From an uncultured Opitutia bacterium (lineage in GTDB: Bacteria; Verrucomicrobiota; Verrucomicrobiia; Opitutales; Opitutaceae): a stretch of DNA of 64,000 nucleotides. The stretch lies in assembly GCA_903877135.1 (NCBI GenBank), contig CAIRCN010000004.1:1-64000 (forward strand), in the 5' to 3' direction. This document shows positions 54,624 through 62,813 of the stretch, in pieces. The number at the start of each line of letters is the position of its first letter. The first letter of the stretch is position 1. The notes under the pieces are model-generated. The model saw only the letters and a program-made list of their open reading frames with translations, was not told where the DNA came from and made no database searches. A program made the position numbers and the translations under genes.

Positions 54624-55277
54624 TCAGCCCGGCGGCAGCTTGCGGAGCGCGAGCAGAGCGCGGTGCAGGTGCACGGCGCGCTGGAGCGCGCGGTCCGTCA
54701 CCGGTGGAGGCGGAGCCGGTTTTTGCGCGGTCGGGGCGGGTTCGGGGTCGTCGGATTCGTCGAGACCGGGAGCGGGGGTGCGGTGCTGTTGGGCGAGTTC
54801 GGCCTCGTCGTGGCGGGGTTTTTGGGGAATGTCGGAAATCAGGGCGTCCACGGGCGTGCCGTGCTCAAGCGCGTCGTAGGCGGTGCGCTCGGCTTCCGGC
54901 GCGGAGGCGACGGCGATGTCGGGGGTGAACTCGTCCGCGGTGGCGCCGATCGCCACCAGGCCGGCGGCGGATTCGCGGTCGGCGAGCATCGCGGTGAGCG
55001 CCGGGGCGGTGGCGCGGTTGACGAGCAGGAGCACGGGGCTGGTCGCGCTGGCGCGGAATTTCAGCCAAGCGTCGAGTGCGGTGACGCCGGCGGCGTCGCT
55101 CGCGGCAAAGCGCAGGTCGAGCACAACGGCGCGGGATTTTTTATTCGCGGGGCCGGGCAGATCGGCGGGCAGGCGATGGACGCGGCAGTAGGCCAGACCC
55201 TGGCCGAGGTCGCGCTCGAGCGGCGCGGCGGCGGCGGTCAGCGCGGAGAGGAGCAGGAGGCAGAGGGAAAATTTCAT
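54624..55277 (-). CDS. Secreted protein of unknown function, coupled to purD
   Basis: I do not recognise this 217-residue protein. A signal peptide (MKFSLCLLLLSALTAAAAPL) leads into an alpha/beta segment at about 20-110. It has strand-like VVLDLRFAASDAAG and PVLLLVNRATAPAL, faintly like the crotonase-like folds of S41/ClpP-type peptidases but without catalytic residues I can name. A Pro/Ala-rich, acidic region follows (150-190), then a basic helical tail. Its ATG overlaps the purD stop by four bases, so translation is coupled to a purine gene with no obvious link. Confidence 0.7.
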   Translation of the reverse strand: MKFSLCLLLLSALTAAAAPLERDLGQGLAYCRVHRLPADLPGPANKKSRAVVLDLRFAASDAAGVTALDAWLKFRASATSPVLLLVNRATAPALTAMLADRESAAGLVAIGATADEFTPDIAVASAPEAERTAYDALEHGTPVDALISDIPQKPRHDEAELAQQHRTPAPGLDESDDPEPAPTAQKPAPPPPVTDRALQRAVHLHRALLALRKLPPG

Positions 55278-56578
55278 GAGCGGCGGAGCTGGCGGGCGCC
55301 GATGTCACGGCGGAAATATTTGCTGGCGCACCGGATCGAGTCGCACGCGGCGTAGGCGGCGTCGGCGGCGGCGCGGAGCGTGGGCGCGAGCGCAGTCACG
55401 CCGAGGACGCGGCCGCCGGCGGTGACGAGCTGGCCGGCGGCGTTTTTCGCCGTGCCGGCGTGGTAGATGACGGTGGAAGGAGGCAGGTCGGAGGGAACAG
55501 GGAGAAGGATGGTGTCGCCCTTCGGGTAGGCCTCGGGATAGCCGTGGGCGGCGACGACGACACAGAGAGCGTGGGCGGGTTTGACCTCAAGCTGGTAGCC
55601 GGCGAGAGTGCCGCGCGCGGCGGCCCAGAGGAGTTCGAGCAGGTCGGAGGCGAGGCGCGGCAGCACGGCCTGCGTCTCGGGATCGCCGAAGCGGGTGTTG
55701 TATTCGAGGACGCTCGGGCCGTCGGGCGTGAGCATGATGCCGATGAAGAGTGTGCCGCGAAAATCGATACCCTCGCCGGCGATGGCTTCGACGGAGGGGC
55801 GGACGATCTCGCGCTCGATACGGGCGAGCAGCTCCGGCGTGACGATCTCGGCGGGCGAGTAGGCGCCCATGCCGCCGGTGTTGGGGCCGGTGTCGCCGTC
55901 GCCGATGCGTTTGTGGTCCTGCGAGGTGGGAAGGATCACGTAGTCGCGGCCCGAGACGACGACGAGCAGCGAGGTTTCCTCGCCGACGAGGCAGTCCTCG
56001 AGGAGGATTTTCGACTTTTGATTCTCGAATTTCGATTGGGATTTCAACGCGATGAGGGCGCGGACGGCGGCCTCGGCTTCGGCGTGCGTCTGGGCGACGA
56101 CGACGCCTTTGCCGGCGGCGAGGCCGTCAGCTTTCACGACGATCGGCATGCGGCGGGCCCAGATGTAGTCGATGGCGGCCTCGGCGTCGTCGAAGAAGGC
56201 GGCGGGCGCGGTGGGGATGTTGTGCTTGAGGAGGAGTTTTTTGGTGTAGATTTTCGAGGCTTCGAGGCGGGCACCGTCGGCGGTGGGGCCGTAAACGGGG
56301 AGGCCGATTTTGCCCAGCTCGTCGGCGAGGCCGAGCGAAAGCGGCACCTCGGGGCCGACGACGACGAACTCGACGTTTTCCCTCTGGGCGAGGACGACGA
56401 GCCCGGGGATGTCGTCGGCGGCGACGGGGAAACAGGCCGCGATTTCCGCAATGCCGGCGTTGCCGGGGGCGCATAGGATGCGGGGGCCGGCGGGGGAGGC
56501 GCCCAGAGCGAGGACGAGCGCATGCTCGCGCCCGCCGGAACCGACGACGAGAACGGAGGAGGGAAGGGCAGTGGCCAC
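55274..56578 (-). CDS. purD: Phosphoribosylamine-glycine ligase with an AT-rich in-frame segment
   Basis: PurD joins glycine to phosphoribosylamine in purine synthesis. The 434-residue ATP-grasp enzyme shows VVGSGGREHALVLALG, PVYGPTADGARLEASK, VVKADGLAAGKGVVVAQT, DGDTGPNTGGMGAYSP and EYNTRFGDPETQAVLPRL. It starts with GTG at 56578. Residues about 178-192 read KSQSKFENQKSKI, a Lys/Gln/Asn-rich stretch from AT-rich DNA that looks like a dispersed repeat. It sits just before LLEDCLVGEETSLLVV, where homologues have an ordinary helix. Confidence 0.95.
   Translation of the reverse strand: MATALPSSVLVVGSGGREHALVLALGASPAGPRILCAPGNAGIAEIAACFPVAADDIPGLVVLAQRENVEFVVVGPEVPLSLGLADELGKIGLPVYGPTADGARLEASKIYTKKLLLKHNIPTAPAAFFDDAEAAIDYIWARRMPIVVKADGLAAGKGVVVAQTHAEAEAAVRALIALKSQSKFENQKSKILLEDCLVGEETSLLVVVSGRDYVILPTSQDHKRIGDGDTGPNTGGMGAYSPAEIVTPELLARIEREIVRPSVEAIAGEGIDFRGTLFIGIMLTPDGPSVLEYNTRFGDPETQAVLPRLASDLLELLWAAARGTLAGYQLEVKPAHALCVVVAAHGYPEAYPKGDTILLPVPSDLPPSTVIYHAGTAKNAAGQLVTAGGRVLGVTALAPTLRAAADAAYAACDSIRCASKYFRRDIGARQLRRS
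56005..56046 (-). repeat. AT-rich repeat-like segment inside purD
   Basis: On the minus strand the segment is a chain of AAATCC, AATCG, AAATTCG and AAAGTCG words. It is strikingly A-rich against high-GC surroundings. It resembles the arms of the argB-argD inverted repeat at 36961-37026. It is read in frame as KSQSKFENQKSKI. Confidence 0.55.
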
Positions 56579-56597
56579 AGGGCGTGCTTAGCAGTTG

Positions 56598-58505
56598 TTA
56601 GAGCACCTGCAATTTTTTCCGGTAGAAGGCGACGACCTCGTCGGGGTCGTCGGTGAAGAGGATATAGTCGAGCATCCAGGCGGGGGCGCGTTTGGTGCGG
56701 ATCATCTCGCGGATCTGGCGGCGGAGGTCGCCCCAGAACTTGGCGTTGAAAAACACGTAGGGCACGCGGGGCCGGATGCCGAGCTTGAGGTTGCAAAGCT
56801 CGATGCCGATCTCTTCGAGCGTGCCCACGCCGCCGACGTTGAAGATGCAAAAATCCGCCGCCTCGAACCATTTTTGGCGGAAGTGGCGCGAGGTTTCCTG
56901 GAAGGTGTTGAAGAAGTCCACTCCTAGCTCGGGAGGCTGGGCCTCGAGTTCGAGGAAGCAGGCGCCGGTGAGGGCACCCTTGGTGCGCGCCTGATCGGTG
57001 GCGAGGCGCATGACACCGCCGCCGCCGCCGGTGAGGACGCCGAGGTTGGGACCGATGAAGGTGGTGAGTTTGTCCACGAGCGAGGAGATGCGGTCGGTGT
57101 CGGCCTGCTCAAGACCCACGGCGGAGCCGTAGAAGGCGAGGATGGTGGTCTCCTGGAATTGGCGCGCCATCTCCTCGCGCACGAAGAAGCCGTGCTCCTT
57201 CTTATAGGTGTGCATGTAGAGATCCTTGGTAAGCTCGTCATACCAATAGACCTTCACACCGATGGCATCGAAGGTGTCGAGACGCGCATGGGCGTTGCTG
57301 GAGAGAAAATAGCCGTGGGTGCGCGAGGCATGGCGGAAGATGATGCGCTTGAGCCGGGCGTCGGTGATACGGGTGAGCAGCTCGATGTGCTCGATCAGGT
57401 CGGGGAAGTAATCGAGGATCAGGGTGTCGGCGTCGTCGGTGGAGGCGTCGAGTGCCTGGATCATGGTGCGGCTGCCCACAGGACAGGCGGCACCGTCGAG
57501 GATTTTACGGAGTTCATCGTTGGCGCGCACGAAGACGGCGCGGTTCTCCATCGTGGCGGTCTGGCCGCGGACGGTGATGCGGGTCTTGGGGCGGGCCTCG
57601 CCGCTGTCACGCGGCGGGTTTTCATCGAGGCATTTGTAGAGATCGGTGGCGGTGCTCAACAGGCGCTGGCGTTTCTTGGTGAGGGTCTTGATCTCCGGGT
57701 CGGTGACGACCGGGGCATGGAAAACCTCGACTGAGACCATGGGGTTCACGACGGGCTGGTCGCCGGTGTTGTAGATCTCCAGCATGATGTTCGTGCCGAA
57801 GGTCTTGATCGGGTCGAGCAGGACGGCGCTGGTGTGGATGCCAAAGTTACCCTCGCCCTGGTTGAGGACGACAAAATGCTCCTTCAGATACATGGAACAG
57901 CTGGTGAGGATGCCGGAGCGGGGCGGAATGGAGAGAGGGGAGGCGTCGTGGCGGATCTGAATCTGGTCGAGGTATCCGCGGCCGGCGTTGCCGCTGACCA
58001 CACGCTCGAAGTTGATGCGCTGGAGTTTAGGGTTGAGCGTGTAGGAGACTTGGTGCGGGGTCAGGAAAACGTGACCCAAGCGATCGATGCTGATTGTGTT
58101 GGGAAGTTTGAGGCGATTTTCCTTGAGCGCCTCCCAGATCTCTCCGGTGGAGAGCTTTGCGGCGGTGGGCGCGTAGAAGAGGCGACCTACGGGTGCGCCC
58201 GAGCGGAGGATTTTCTTCCAATAGGGCGTGTTGGGGAAACTGGTGTCGAAGATGAAGGCGTTGGCGTCGAGTTCGAGGCGATTGCCTTCCACTCGCGGTG
58301 CGCCGTGGATGTGCATCTCGATGCCGATGCGGGCGAGGGAGCTGCGCTCGGTGAACTTGAGGTCGGCGAGGCGGTCCTTGAGGAAGTCGAACTCGGCCGG
58401 GTGGCGGGGCCAGAAGGCGAGGGTGAGCGAGACGATGAGCTCGTCCTTGCTGCGGATGGTGAGGATTTGACCGTCTAGGCTGGTCCAAAATTGATCAGGG
58501 CTCAT
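56598..58505 (-). CDS. Large protein with C-terminal LOG-like (lysine decarboxylase family) domain
   Basis: This 635-residue protein ends in a Rossmann-like LOG domain (about 445-630). It has FYGSAVGLEQADTDRISSLV, GVLTGGGGGVMRLATDQART near residue 491 and FNVGGVGTLEEIGIE near 557. LOG enzymes release free cytokinin-type bases from nucleotides and use GGGPG and PGGxGTxxE. Here the prolines are lost (GGGGG, VGGVGT) while Gly and Glu remain. The N-terminal 440 residues match no family I know. They hold a beta-rich first half and a segment LILDYFPDLIEHIELLTRI that may be another alpha/beta unit. ATG at 58505 follows a pyrimidine leader. It is upstream of purD on the same strand. Confidence 0.75.
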   Translation of the reverse strand: MSPDQFWTSLDGQILTIRSKDELIVSLTLAFWPRHPAEFDFLKDRLADLKFTERSSLARIGIEMHIHGAPRVEGNRLELDANAFIFDTSFPNTPYWKKILRSGAPVGRLFYAPTAAKLSTGEIWEALKENRLKLPNTISIDRLGHVFLTPHQVSYTLNPKLQRINFERVVSGNAGRGYLDQIQIRHDASPLSIPPRSGILTSCSMYLKEHFVVLNQGEGNFGIHTSAVLLDPIKTFGTNIMLEIYNTGDQPVVNPMVSVEVFHAPVVTDPEIKTLTKKRQRLLSTATDLYKCLDENPPRDSGEARPKTRITVRGQTATMENRAVFVRANDELRKILDGAACPVGSRTMIQALDASTDDADTLILDYFPDLIEHIELLTRITDARLKRIIFRHASRTHGYFLSSNAHARLDTFDAIGVKVYWYDELTKDLYMHTYKKEHGFFVREEMARQFQETTILAFYGSAVGLEQADTDRISSLVDKLTTFIGPNLGVLTGGGGGVMRLATDQARTKGALTGACFLELEAQPPELGVDFFNTFQETSRHFRQKWFEAADFCIFNVGGVGTLEEIGIELCNLKLGIRPRVPYVFFNAKFWGDLRRQIREMIRTKRAPAWMLDYILFTDDPDEVVAFYRKKLQVL

Positions 58506-58653
58506 GGGAAAAGGGGCGAGTGATGGCTGAACCCCAGCCGGACACAAGCGGGGAGTAAATGGTTGCTTTTCGCCAGTCCGGCTGGCACACCCGAAAACTT
58601 TATGGCACAAAACCGTGCCATTCGTTTCCATACCGCTTCCTTCTAAAACACGC

Positions 58654-59457
58654 ATGAAATTCCAGTCCACCCTCACTGCCTGCCTTCTGGCCTTTGGCGT
58701 TTCTCTCGCGACGCACGCGCAGGAAATCAAACTAAACCTGCCCGGCAAGACCGATGCCGCGGCCCCGGCGACCGCACCCGCCACAACGCCCGCTGCACCC
58801 ACTTACACCGAGGCCCAGCTCGTCGAGGAGTGGGGCTGGTTCATGGCCAAACGCATCGGCATTGCCGAACTCCAGTTCACCAAGGATCAGATCGACGCCC
58901 TGTCGCGGGGCGTGGCCGCCGCCGCCGCAGGGAAAGATGCGCCCTATGACCTGCCCAAGATCGGGCCGATCATGGACGACTTCATGAAGAAAAAGCAGGA
59001 GACCTACGTCACCAAGCTCCGGCAACAGGGCATGGCCGAAACGGCGGCGTTCATGGTGGAAATTAAGAAGAAGGCCGGGGTGGTCACGACCCCGAGCGGA
59101 TTGTGCTACGAAATTCTCAAGCCGGGCGATGGTTCGGCGCCGAAACCCACCGACACCGTCAAGGTCCATTACACGGGTTCGCTCATCAGTGGCACGGTGT
59201 TCGACAGCTCGGTGCAGCGCGGCACACCCATCGACATCCCGCTCGATCAGGTGATTCCGGGTTGGACTGAGGGGCTCCAGAAAATTTCCAAGGGCGGGAA
59301 AATCAAACTCTACATCCCGCCGCACCTCGCCTACGGCGACGATGGCAAGGGCGGTATCCCGCCGGACTCGACGCTCATCTTCGAGATTGAGCTGATCGAC
59401 TTCAAGCCCACGCCGCCCCAGGCCGAGACGCCTGCGCCTGCTCCGGCTGGCAAGTAA
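58654..59457 (+). CDS. Secreted FKBP-type peptidyl-prolyl isomerase (FkpA/Mip-like)
   Basis: This 267-residue protein has a signal peptide (MKFQSTLTACLLAFGVSLAT, then HAQ) and an Ala/Pro/Thr-rich linker. A helical dimerisation region of the FkpA/Mip type follows at about 48-135. The C-terminal FKBP domain (about 145-250) has VKVHYTGSLISGTVFDSS, VIPGWTEGLQKISKGGKIKL, IPPHLAYGDDGKGGIPPDS and LIFEIELIDF. It should assist folding of exported proteins. It is divergent from the LOG-like gene and ends with a clear terminator. Confidence 0.95.
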   Translation: MKFQSTLTACLLAFGVSLATHAQEIKLNLPGKTDAAAPATAPATTPAAPTYTEAQLVEEWGWFMAKRIGIAELQFTKDQIDALSRGVAAAAAGKDAPYDLPKIGPIMDDFMKKKQETYVTKLRQQGMAETAAFMVEIKKKAGVVTTPSGLCYEILKPGDGSAPKPTDTVKVHYTGSLISGTVFDSSVQRGTPIDIPLDQVIPGWTEGLQKISKGGKIKLYIPPHLAYGDDGKGGIPPDSTLIFEIELIDFKPTPPQAETPAPAPAGK

Positions 59458-59487
59458 TCTTCCGTCCGTCGCAACGGGCCAATCCAG

Positions 59488-59515
59488 AACCCCCGGTTAA
59501 TCGCCGGGGGTTTTT
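59488..59515 (+). terminator. Rho-independent terminator of the FKBP gene
   Basis: AACCCCCGG (59488-59496) and CCGGGGGTT (59504-59512) form a 9-bp stem with a 7-base loop followed by T to 59515, 31 bases after the stop. Confidence 0.9.
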
Positions 59516-59561
59516 GCGGTCGAAAACTGCGGCCAGCGGCACAGAAGGGGAGCGGCCCGCC

Positions 59562-60626
59562 TCACGCCAGCGCGGTCTTAAGGTCGGCGACAAACGCCGC
59601 GATGTCGGCATCCTGCGTCTCCCATGAGCACATCAGCCGGTAGCCGTGTTCGCCGATGAAGCGGTAAAAATGCCAGCCGCGCGCCTCAAGCGCGTGGTAG
59701 ACGGCGGATGGCATTTCGACAAAAATGCCGTTGACCTCGGGCTCCATGATGAGCCGCACGCCTGGCAGCCGCCGAAGCTCGTCGGCGAGCCGGCGGGCCT
59801 GTGCGTTGGCGTAGGCGCCATGCCGCAGCCATGCCCCATCACGCAGCATGGCGACCCACTGGGCGGCGGAGAAGCGCATCTTCGAGGCGAGCTGACCGCC
59901 CTGTTTCACCCGGTAGTCGAACTCGCGGGCGAGGTCGTGGTTGAAAAAGACCACCGCCTCAGTCGTGAGCATGCCGTTTTTCGTGCCGCCGAAACAAAGG
60001 GCGTCGACGCCGACGCGCCAGGTGAAGTCGGCCGGGGAAAATCCGCGTGTGCCCAGCGCCGCGGCGGCGTTGGCGAAACGTGAGCCGTCCATGTGCACCG
60101 CGAGCCCGCGTGCGTGCGCCAGCGTGGTGAGGGCACGCACCTCGTCGGGTGTATAGAGCGTGCCGAGCTCGGTGGATTGGGTGAGCGAGAGCGCCCCGGG
60201 CTTGGGGTAATGGACACCGTGGCCGCGGAGCAGCGCGCGCTCGATGTCGGCGGGCAGGAGTTTGCCGCGGGGTCCGGCGAGCGGAATGACCTTGGCGCCG
60301 CCGGTGAAAAACTCGGGCGCGCCGCACTCGTCGTTGTCGACGTGTGAGGCCTCGTGGCAGAGGATCTGCGTGTGCGGGCTGCGGCAGAGCGCGGCGAGGG
60401 CGAGGGCGTTGGCGGCCGTGCCGTTGAAGACAAGGAAAACCTCGCAGTCCGTCTCGAACGTTGCGCAGAAGAGCGCTTTCGCCTGCGTGGTCCAGGCATC
60501 GTAGCCGTAACTGGGCGCGCGGCCGGTGTTGGCCTCCACGAGGCCGATCCACCCCTCGGGGCAGAGGCCGGCGGTGTTGTCGCTGGCGAATGAATAGTTG
60601 GGGGCGGGGAGAGACGGTGCGGCCAT
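59562..60626 (-). CDS. Low-specificity L-threonine aldolase
   Basis: This 354-residue PLP enzyme cleaves threonine or allo-threonine to glycine and acetaldehyde. It shows FASDNTAGLCPEGWIGLVEA, VFLVFNGTAANALALAAL, CHEASHVDNDECGAPEFFTG and HMDGSRFANAAAALG. The PLP lysine is in LCFGGTKNGMLTTEAVVFF. ATG at 60626 is used; the longer frame adds six residues. It gives glycine and could feed glyA and the one-carbon pool. Its end faces the FKBP terminator. Confidence 0.93.
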   Translation of the reverse strand: MAAPSLPAPNYSFASDNTAGLCPEGWIGLVEANTGRAPSYGYDAWTTQAKALFCATFETDCEVFLVFNGTAANALALAALCRSPHTQILCHEASHVDNDECGAPEFFTGGAKVIPLAGPRGKLLPADIERALLRGHGVHYPKPGALSLTQSTELGTLYTPDEVRALTTLAHARGLAVHMDGSRFANAAAALGTRGFSPADFTWRVGVDALCFGGTKNGMLTTEAVVFFNHDLAREFDYRVKQGGQLASKMRFSAAQWVAMLRDGAWLRHGAYANAQARRLADELRRLPGVRLIMEPEVNGIFVEMPSAVYHALEARGWHFYRFIGEHGYRLMCSWETQDADIAAFVADLKTALA

Positions 60627-60721
60627 GGCAGAGGAGTTGAGCAGCAAACCGCGGCGGAAGCTAAGTTTTTTTCGCGGTTGGCAAGACGCATAGGAGGGCG
60701 TTCCCTCGCGGGCGCAGACGT

Positions 60722-61276
60722 ATGAACACAGCGGACGTCAATCTCTACCTCGTCGGTTTCATGGGCACCGGCAAAACCACCATTGGACGGGTGGTGGCGC
60801 AGAAGCTCGGCTTTGCCCTGCTCGACAGCGACCACGAGATCGAGCGACAGCAGGGGCGCACGATCGCGGACATTTTTGCGGGCGACGGCGAGACGGCGTT
60901 CCGGGCGCTGGAGCGGCAGTTTGTCGAGGGTGGCCATCCCACGCAGCGGATGGTCGTGTCCTGCGGCGGCGGGCTGGTGGTGCAGCCGGGCATGCTGGAG
61001 CGGCTGCAGGCGCACGGGGTGGTCGTTTGCCTCCACGCCTCGATCGAAACGATTCTCGCCCGCACGCTGCGTCACCGTCATCGGCCGCTGCTCAACGTCG
61101 AGGATCCCGAGGTGCAGGTGCGAGCGCTCTTTGCCGAACGCGAACCGGTTTACCGGCGCGCCGGCACGGTGATCCTCACCGACGCGCGCCCGGTCAACGA
61201 TGTGGCCGCGCATGTCGTCCGCACCTGGCGACGCGAGGCGGGGGAATTTGCGCGGGCGGCGCGGTCACCGGCCTGA
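60722..61276 (+). CDS. aroK: Shikimate kinase
   Basis: Shikimate kinase phosphorylates shikimate at O3 in aromatic amino acid synthesis. The 184-residue chain has the P-loop LVGFMGTGKTTIGRVVAQ, DSDHEIERQQGRTIADIF for shikimate, FRALERQFVE and SCGGGLVVQPGML. RHRHRPLLN lies in the lid. Its stop is 2 bases from the queG start, so the two are cotranscribed. Confidence 0.96.
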   Translation: MNTADVNLYLVGFMGTGKTTIGRVVAQKLGFALLDSDHEIERQQGRTIADIFAGDGETAFRALERQFVEGGHPTQRMVVSCGGGLVVQPGMLERLQAHGVVVCLHASIETILARTLRHRHRPLLNVEDPEVQVRALFAEREPVYRRAGTVILTDARPVNDVAAHVVRTWRREAGEFARAARSPA

Positions 61277-61278
61277 CG

Positions 61279-62403
61279 ATGGACACGCGTCAGGAGGAAT
61301 TGCGGCGGCGGCTGACGGCGCTGGGTTTCGACGACGTGCGGTTTGCCGCGCTTGCCACGCTGCCACCGGAAACGCTGCGGCCCTGGCTCGCGGCGGGCAT
61401 GCACAGCGACATGGCTTGGTTGGAGCGCACGGCGGACAAGCGCCTCGATCCTGCTCTCGTGCTTCCGGGCGTGAGGTCGGTTATCATACTGGGCGTCAGC
61501 TATTGGAGTGATAAGTGGCGAGTGAGTAGTGACGAGAAAAGGCCGACGTGGGCACGTTATGCCTTGCACGAGGATTATCACGACACGATCAAACCGGCCC
61601 TGGTGGCGGCGGGCCGCGCGATCGAGTCTCTCTTCGATGCCGCGGAGACCGACTACCGCTACTATGTCGACACGGGGCCGGTGCTCGAGCGGAGTTGGGC
61701 GGCACAAGCCGGGCTCGGCTTTGTAGGGAAGAACGCTATGCTCATTTCGCGGCGCGACGGCAACTGGCTCCTGCTCGCGGCCATCTTCACGCGGATTGAG
61801 TTCGCGGCCGACGAGCCGATCAGGAAAAAAGCGGAGGCCGCTTCCATCGGGCTGCTCTGCGGCAAGTGCACGCGCTGCCTCGAGGCGTGCCCGACGCAGG
61901 CCTTTTCCGCGCCCGGCGTCGTCGACGCGCGGCGGTGTATTTCCTATCAGACGATCGAGAACAAGGGCGTCATTCCTCGGGAGCTGCGCGCGGGGATCGG
62001 ATCGCGGATTTATGGCTGTGACGTGTGCCTCGAGGTGTGCCCGTGGAACCGGTTCGCTCACGCCGGACGTCGGCTGTTGCTGGTGGCGCGGCACGATCTC
62101 GCTGAGCTGACGTTGCGGGACATTCTGGACCTGACGCGGGAAAGGTATGCCGAGGTGTTTCGCCGCACGTCGATCAAGCGTCTGAAGCTGACCGGTCTGC
62201 TCCGCAACGCGTGCGTCGTCGCAGGAAATTCAGGTGACTTGACGCTGCTGCCCCGGCTCTTCCTGCTGGCGGCGCACGAATCGGTGTTGGTGCGGGCGCA
62301 CGCGGTGTGGGCCGTGCGCCGGCTCGGGGGCGGGGCGGCGCTGACGGCGGCGCGCGCCGTCGAAACGGATGCGGCCGTGCTCGCGGAATATTCCGCCGAG
62401 TGA
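61279..62403 (+). CDS. queG: Epoxyqueuosine reductase
   Basis: QueG reduces epoxyqueuosine to queuosine in tRNA with cobalamin and two 4Fe-4S clusters. The 374-residue chain has GMHSDMAWLER, VDTGPVLERSWAAQAGLGFVGK and LLLAAIFTRIEF, with cluster cysteines in CGKCTRCLEACPTQA and CDVCLEVCPWN. HEAT-like helices end the chain. Residues 75-88 (SDKWRVSSDEKR) come from a less GC-rich segment placed between LGVSYW and the family's ARYALHEDYHD. They look like an in-frame insert. It starts 2 bases after aroK. Confidence 0.95.
   Translation: MDTRQEELRRRLTALGFDDVRFAALATLPPETLRPWLAAGMHSDMAWLERTADKRLDPALVLPGVRSVIILGVSYWSDKWRVSSDEKRPTWARYALHEDYHDTIKPALVAAGRAIESLFDAAETDYRYYVDTGPVLERSWAAQAGLGFVGKNAMLISRRDGNWLLLAAIFTRIEFAADEPIRKKAEAASIGLLCGKCTRCLEACPTQAFSAPGVVDARRCISYQTIENKGVIPRELRAGIGSRIYGCDVCLEVCPWNRFAHAGRRLLLVARHDLAELTLRDILDLTRERYAEVFRRTSIKRLKLTGLLRNACVVAGNSGDLTLLPRLFLLAAHESVLVRAHAVWAVRRLGGGAALTAARAVETDAAVLAEYSAE
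61502..61541 (+). repeat. Repeat-like insert inside queG
   Basis: The segment contains GTGATAAGTGGCGAGTGAGT and is built from GTGA/AGTG words. It is less GC-rich than its flanks. It encodes SDKWRVSSDEKR, which interrupts an otherwise standard family segment and resembles translated short dispersed repeats. Confidence 0.45.
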
Positions 62404-62411
62404 CGGCGCGC

Positions 62412-62813
62412 TCAGCGGAAGGCCACCCGCATGTGCTCGGCGAAAGCCACCGGCGGGCGGGTGGGGCGGCCCTGCAGGTCGCAAAACGCGTGCACGGTGT
62501 GGCCGGTGACGAGCAACTCCTCCCCGCGCCGGATCTCATACTCGATCCGGATGCGCACGAGTGGTTTTTCCTTCATCATGGCGGTGACCGTGAGGTTGTC
62601 GTCGTAGGTCGCGGGCCGGATGAATTTCGCCGCCACTTCGAGGACGGGGATGCGGTAGCCGTCGGCTTCGAGCTGGCGATAGGGAAAGCCTTGTTCGCGC
62701 AGCAACTGCGTGCGGGCCACCTCGAACCACGGCAGGTAGTTCGCGTGATAGACGATGCCCATCATATCGGTCTCGGCGTAGCGAACGGTGACGTGCGCCT
62801 TCGTCTGGATCAT
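62412..62813 (-). CDS. Acyl-CoA thioesterase (YbgC/4HBT hot-dog fold)
   Basis: This 133-residue hot-dog thioesterase has the family opening TVRYAETDMMGIVYHANYLP, with the catalytic aspartate in ETDMMG, then WFEVARTQLL. It also has IRIEYEIRRGEELLVTGHTV near residue 90. It should hydrolyse an acyl-CoA or acyl-ACP in the cytoplasm. Its ATG overlaps the upstream glycosyltransferase stop by four bases. No Tol-Pal genes, the usual partners of YbgC, are seen here. Confidence 0.93.
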   Translation of the reverse strand: MIQTKAHVTVRYAETDMMGIVYHANYLPWFEVARTQLLREQGFPYRQLEADGYRIPVLEVAAKFIRPATYDDNLTVTAMMKEKPLVRIRIEYEIRRGEELLVTGHTVHAFCDLQGRPTRPPVAFAEHMRVAFR

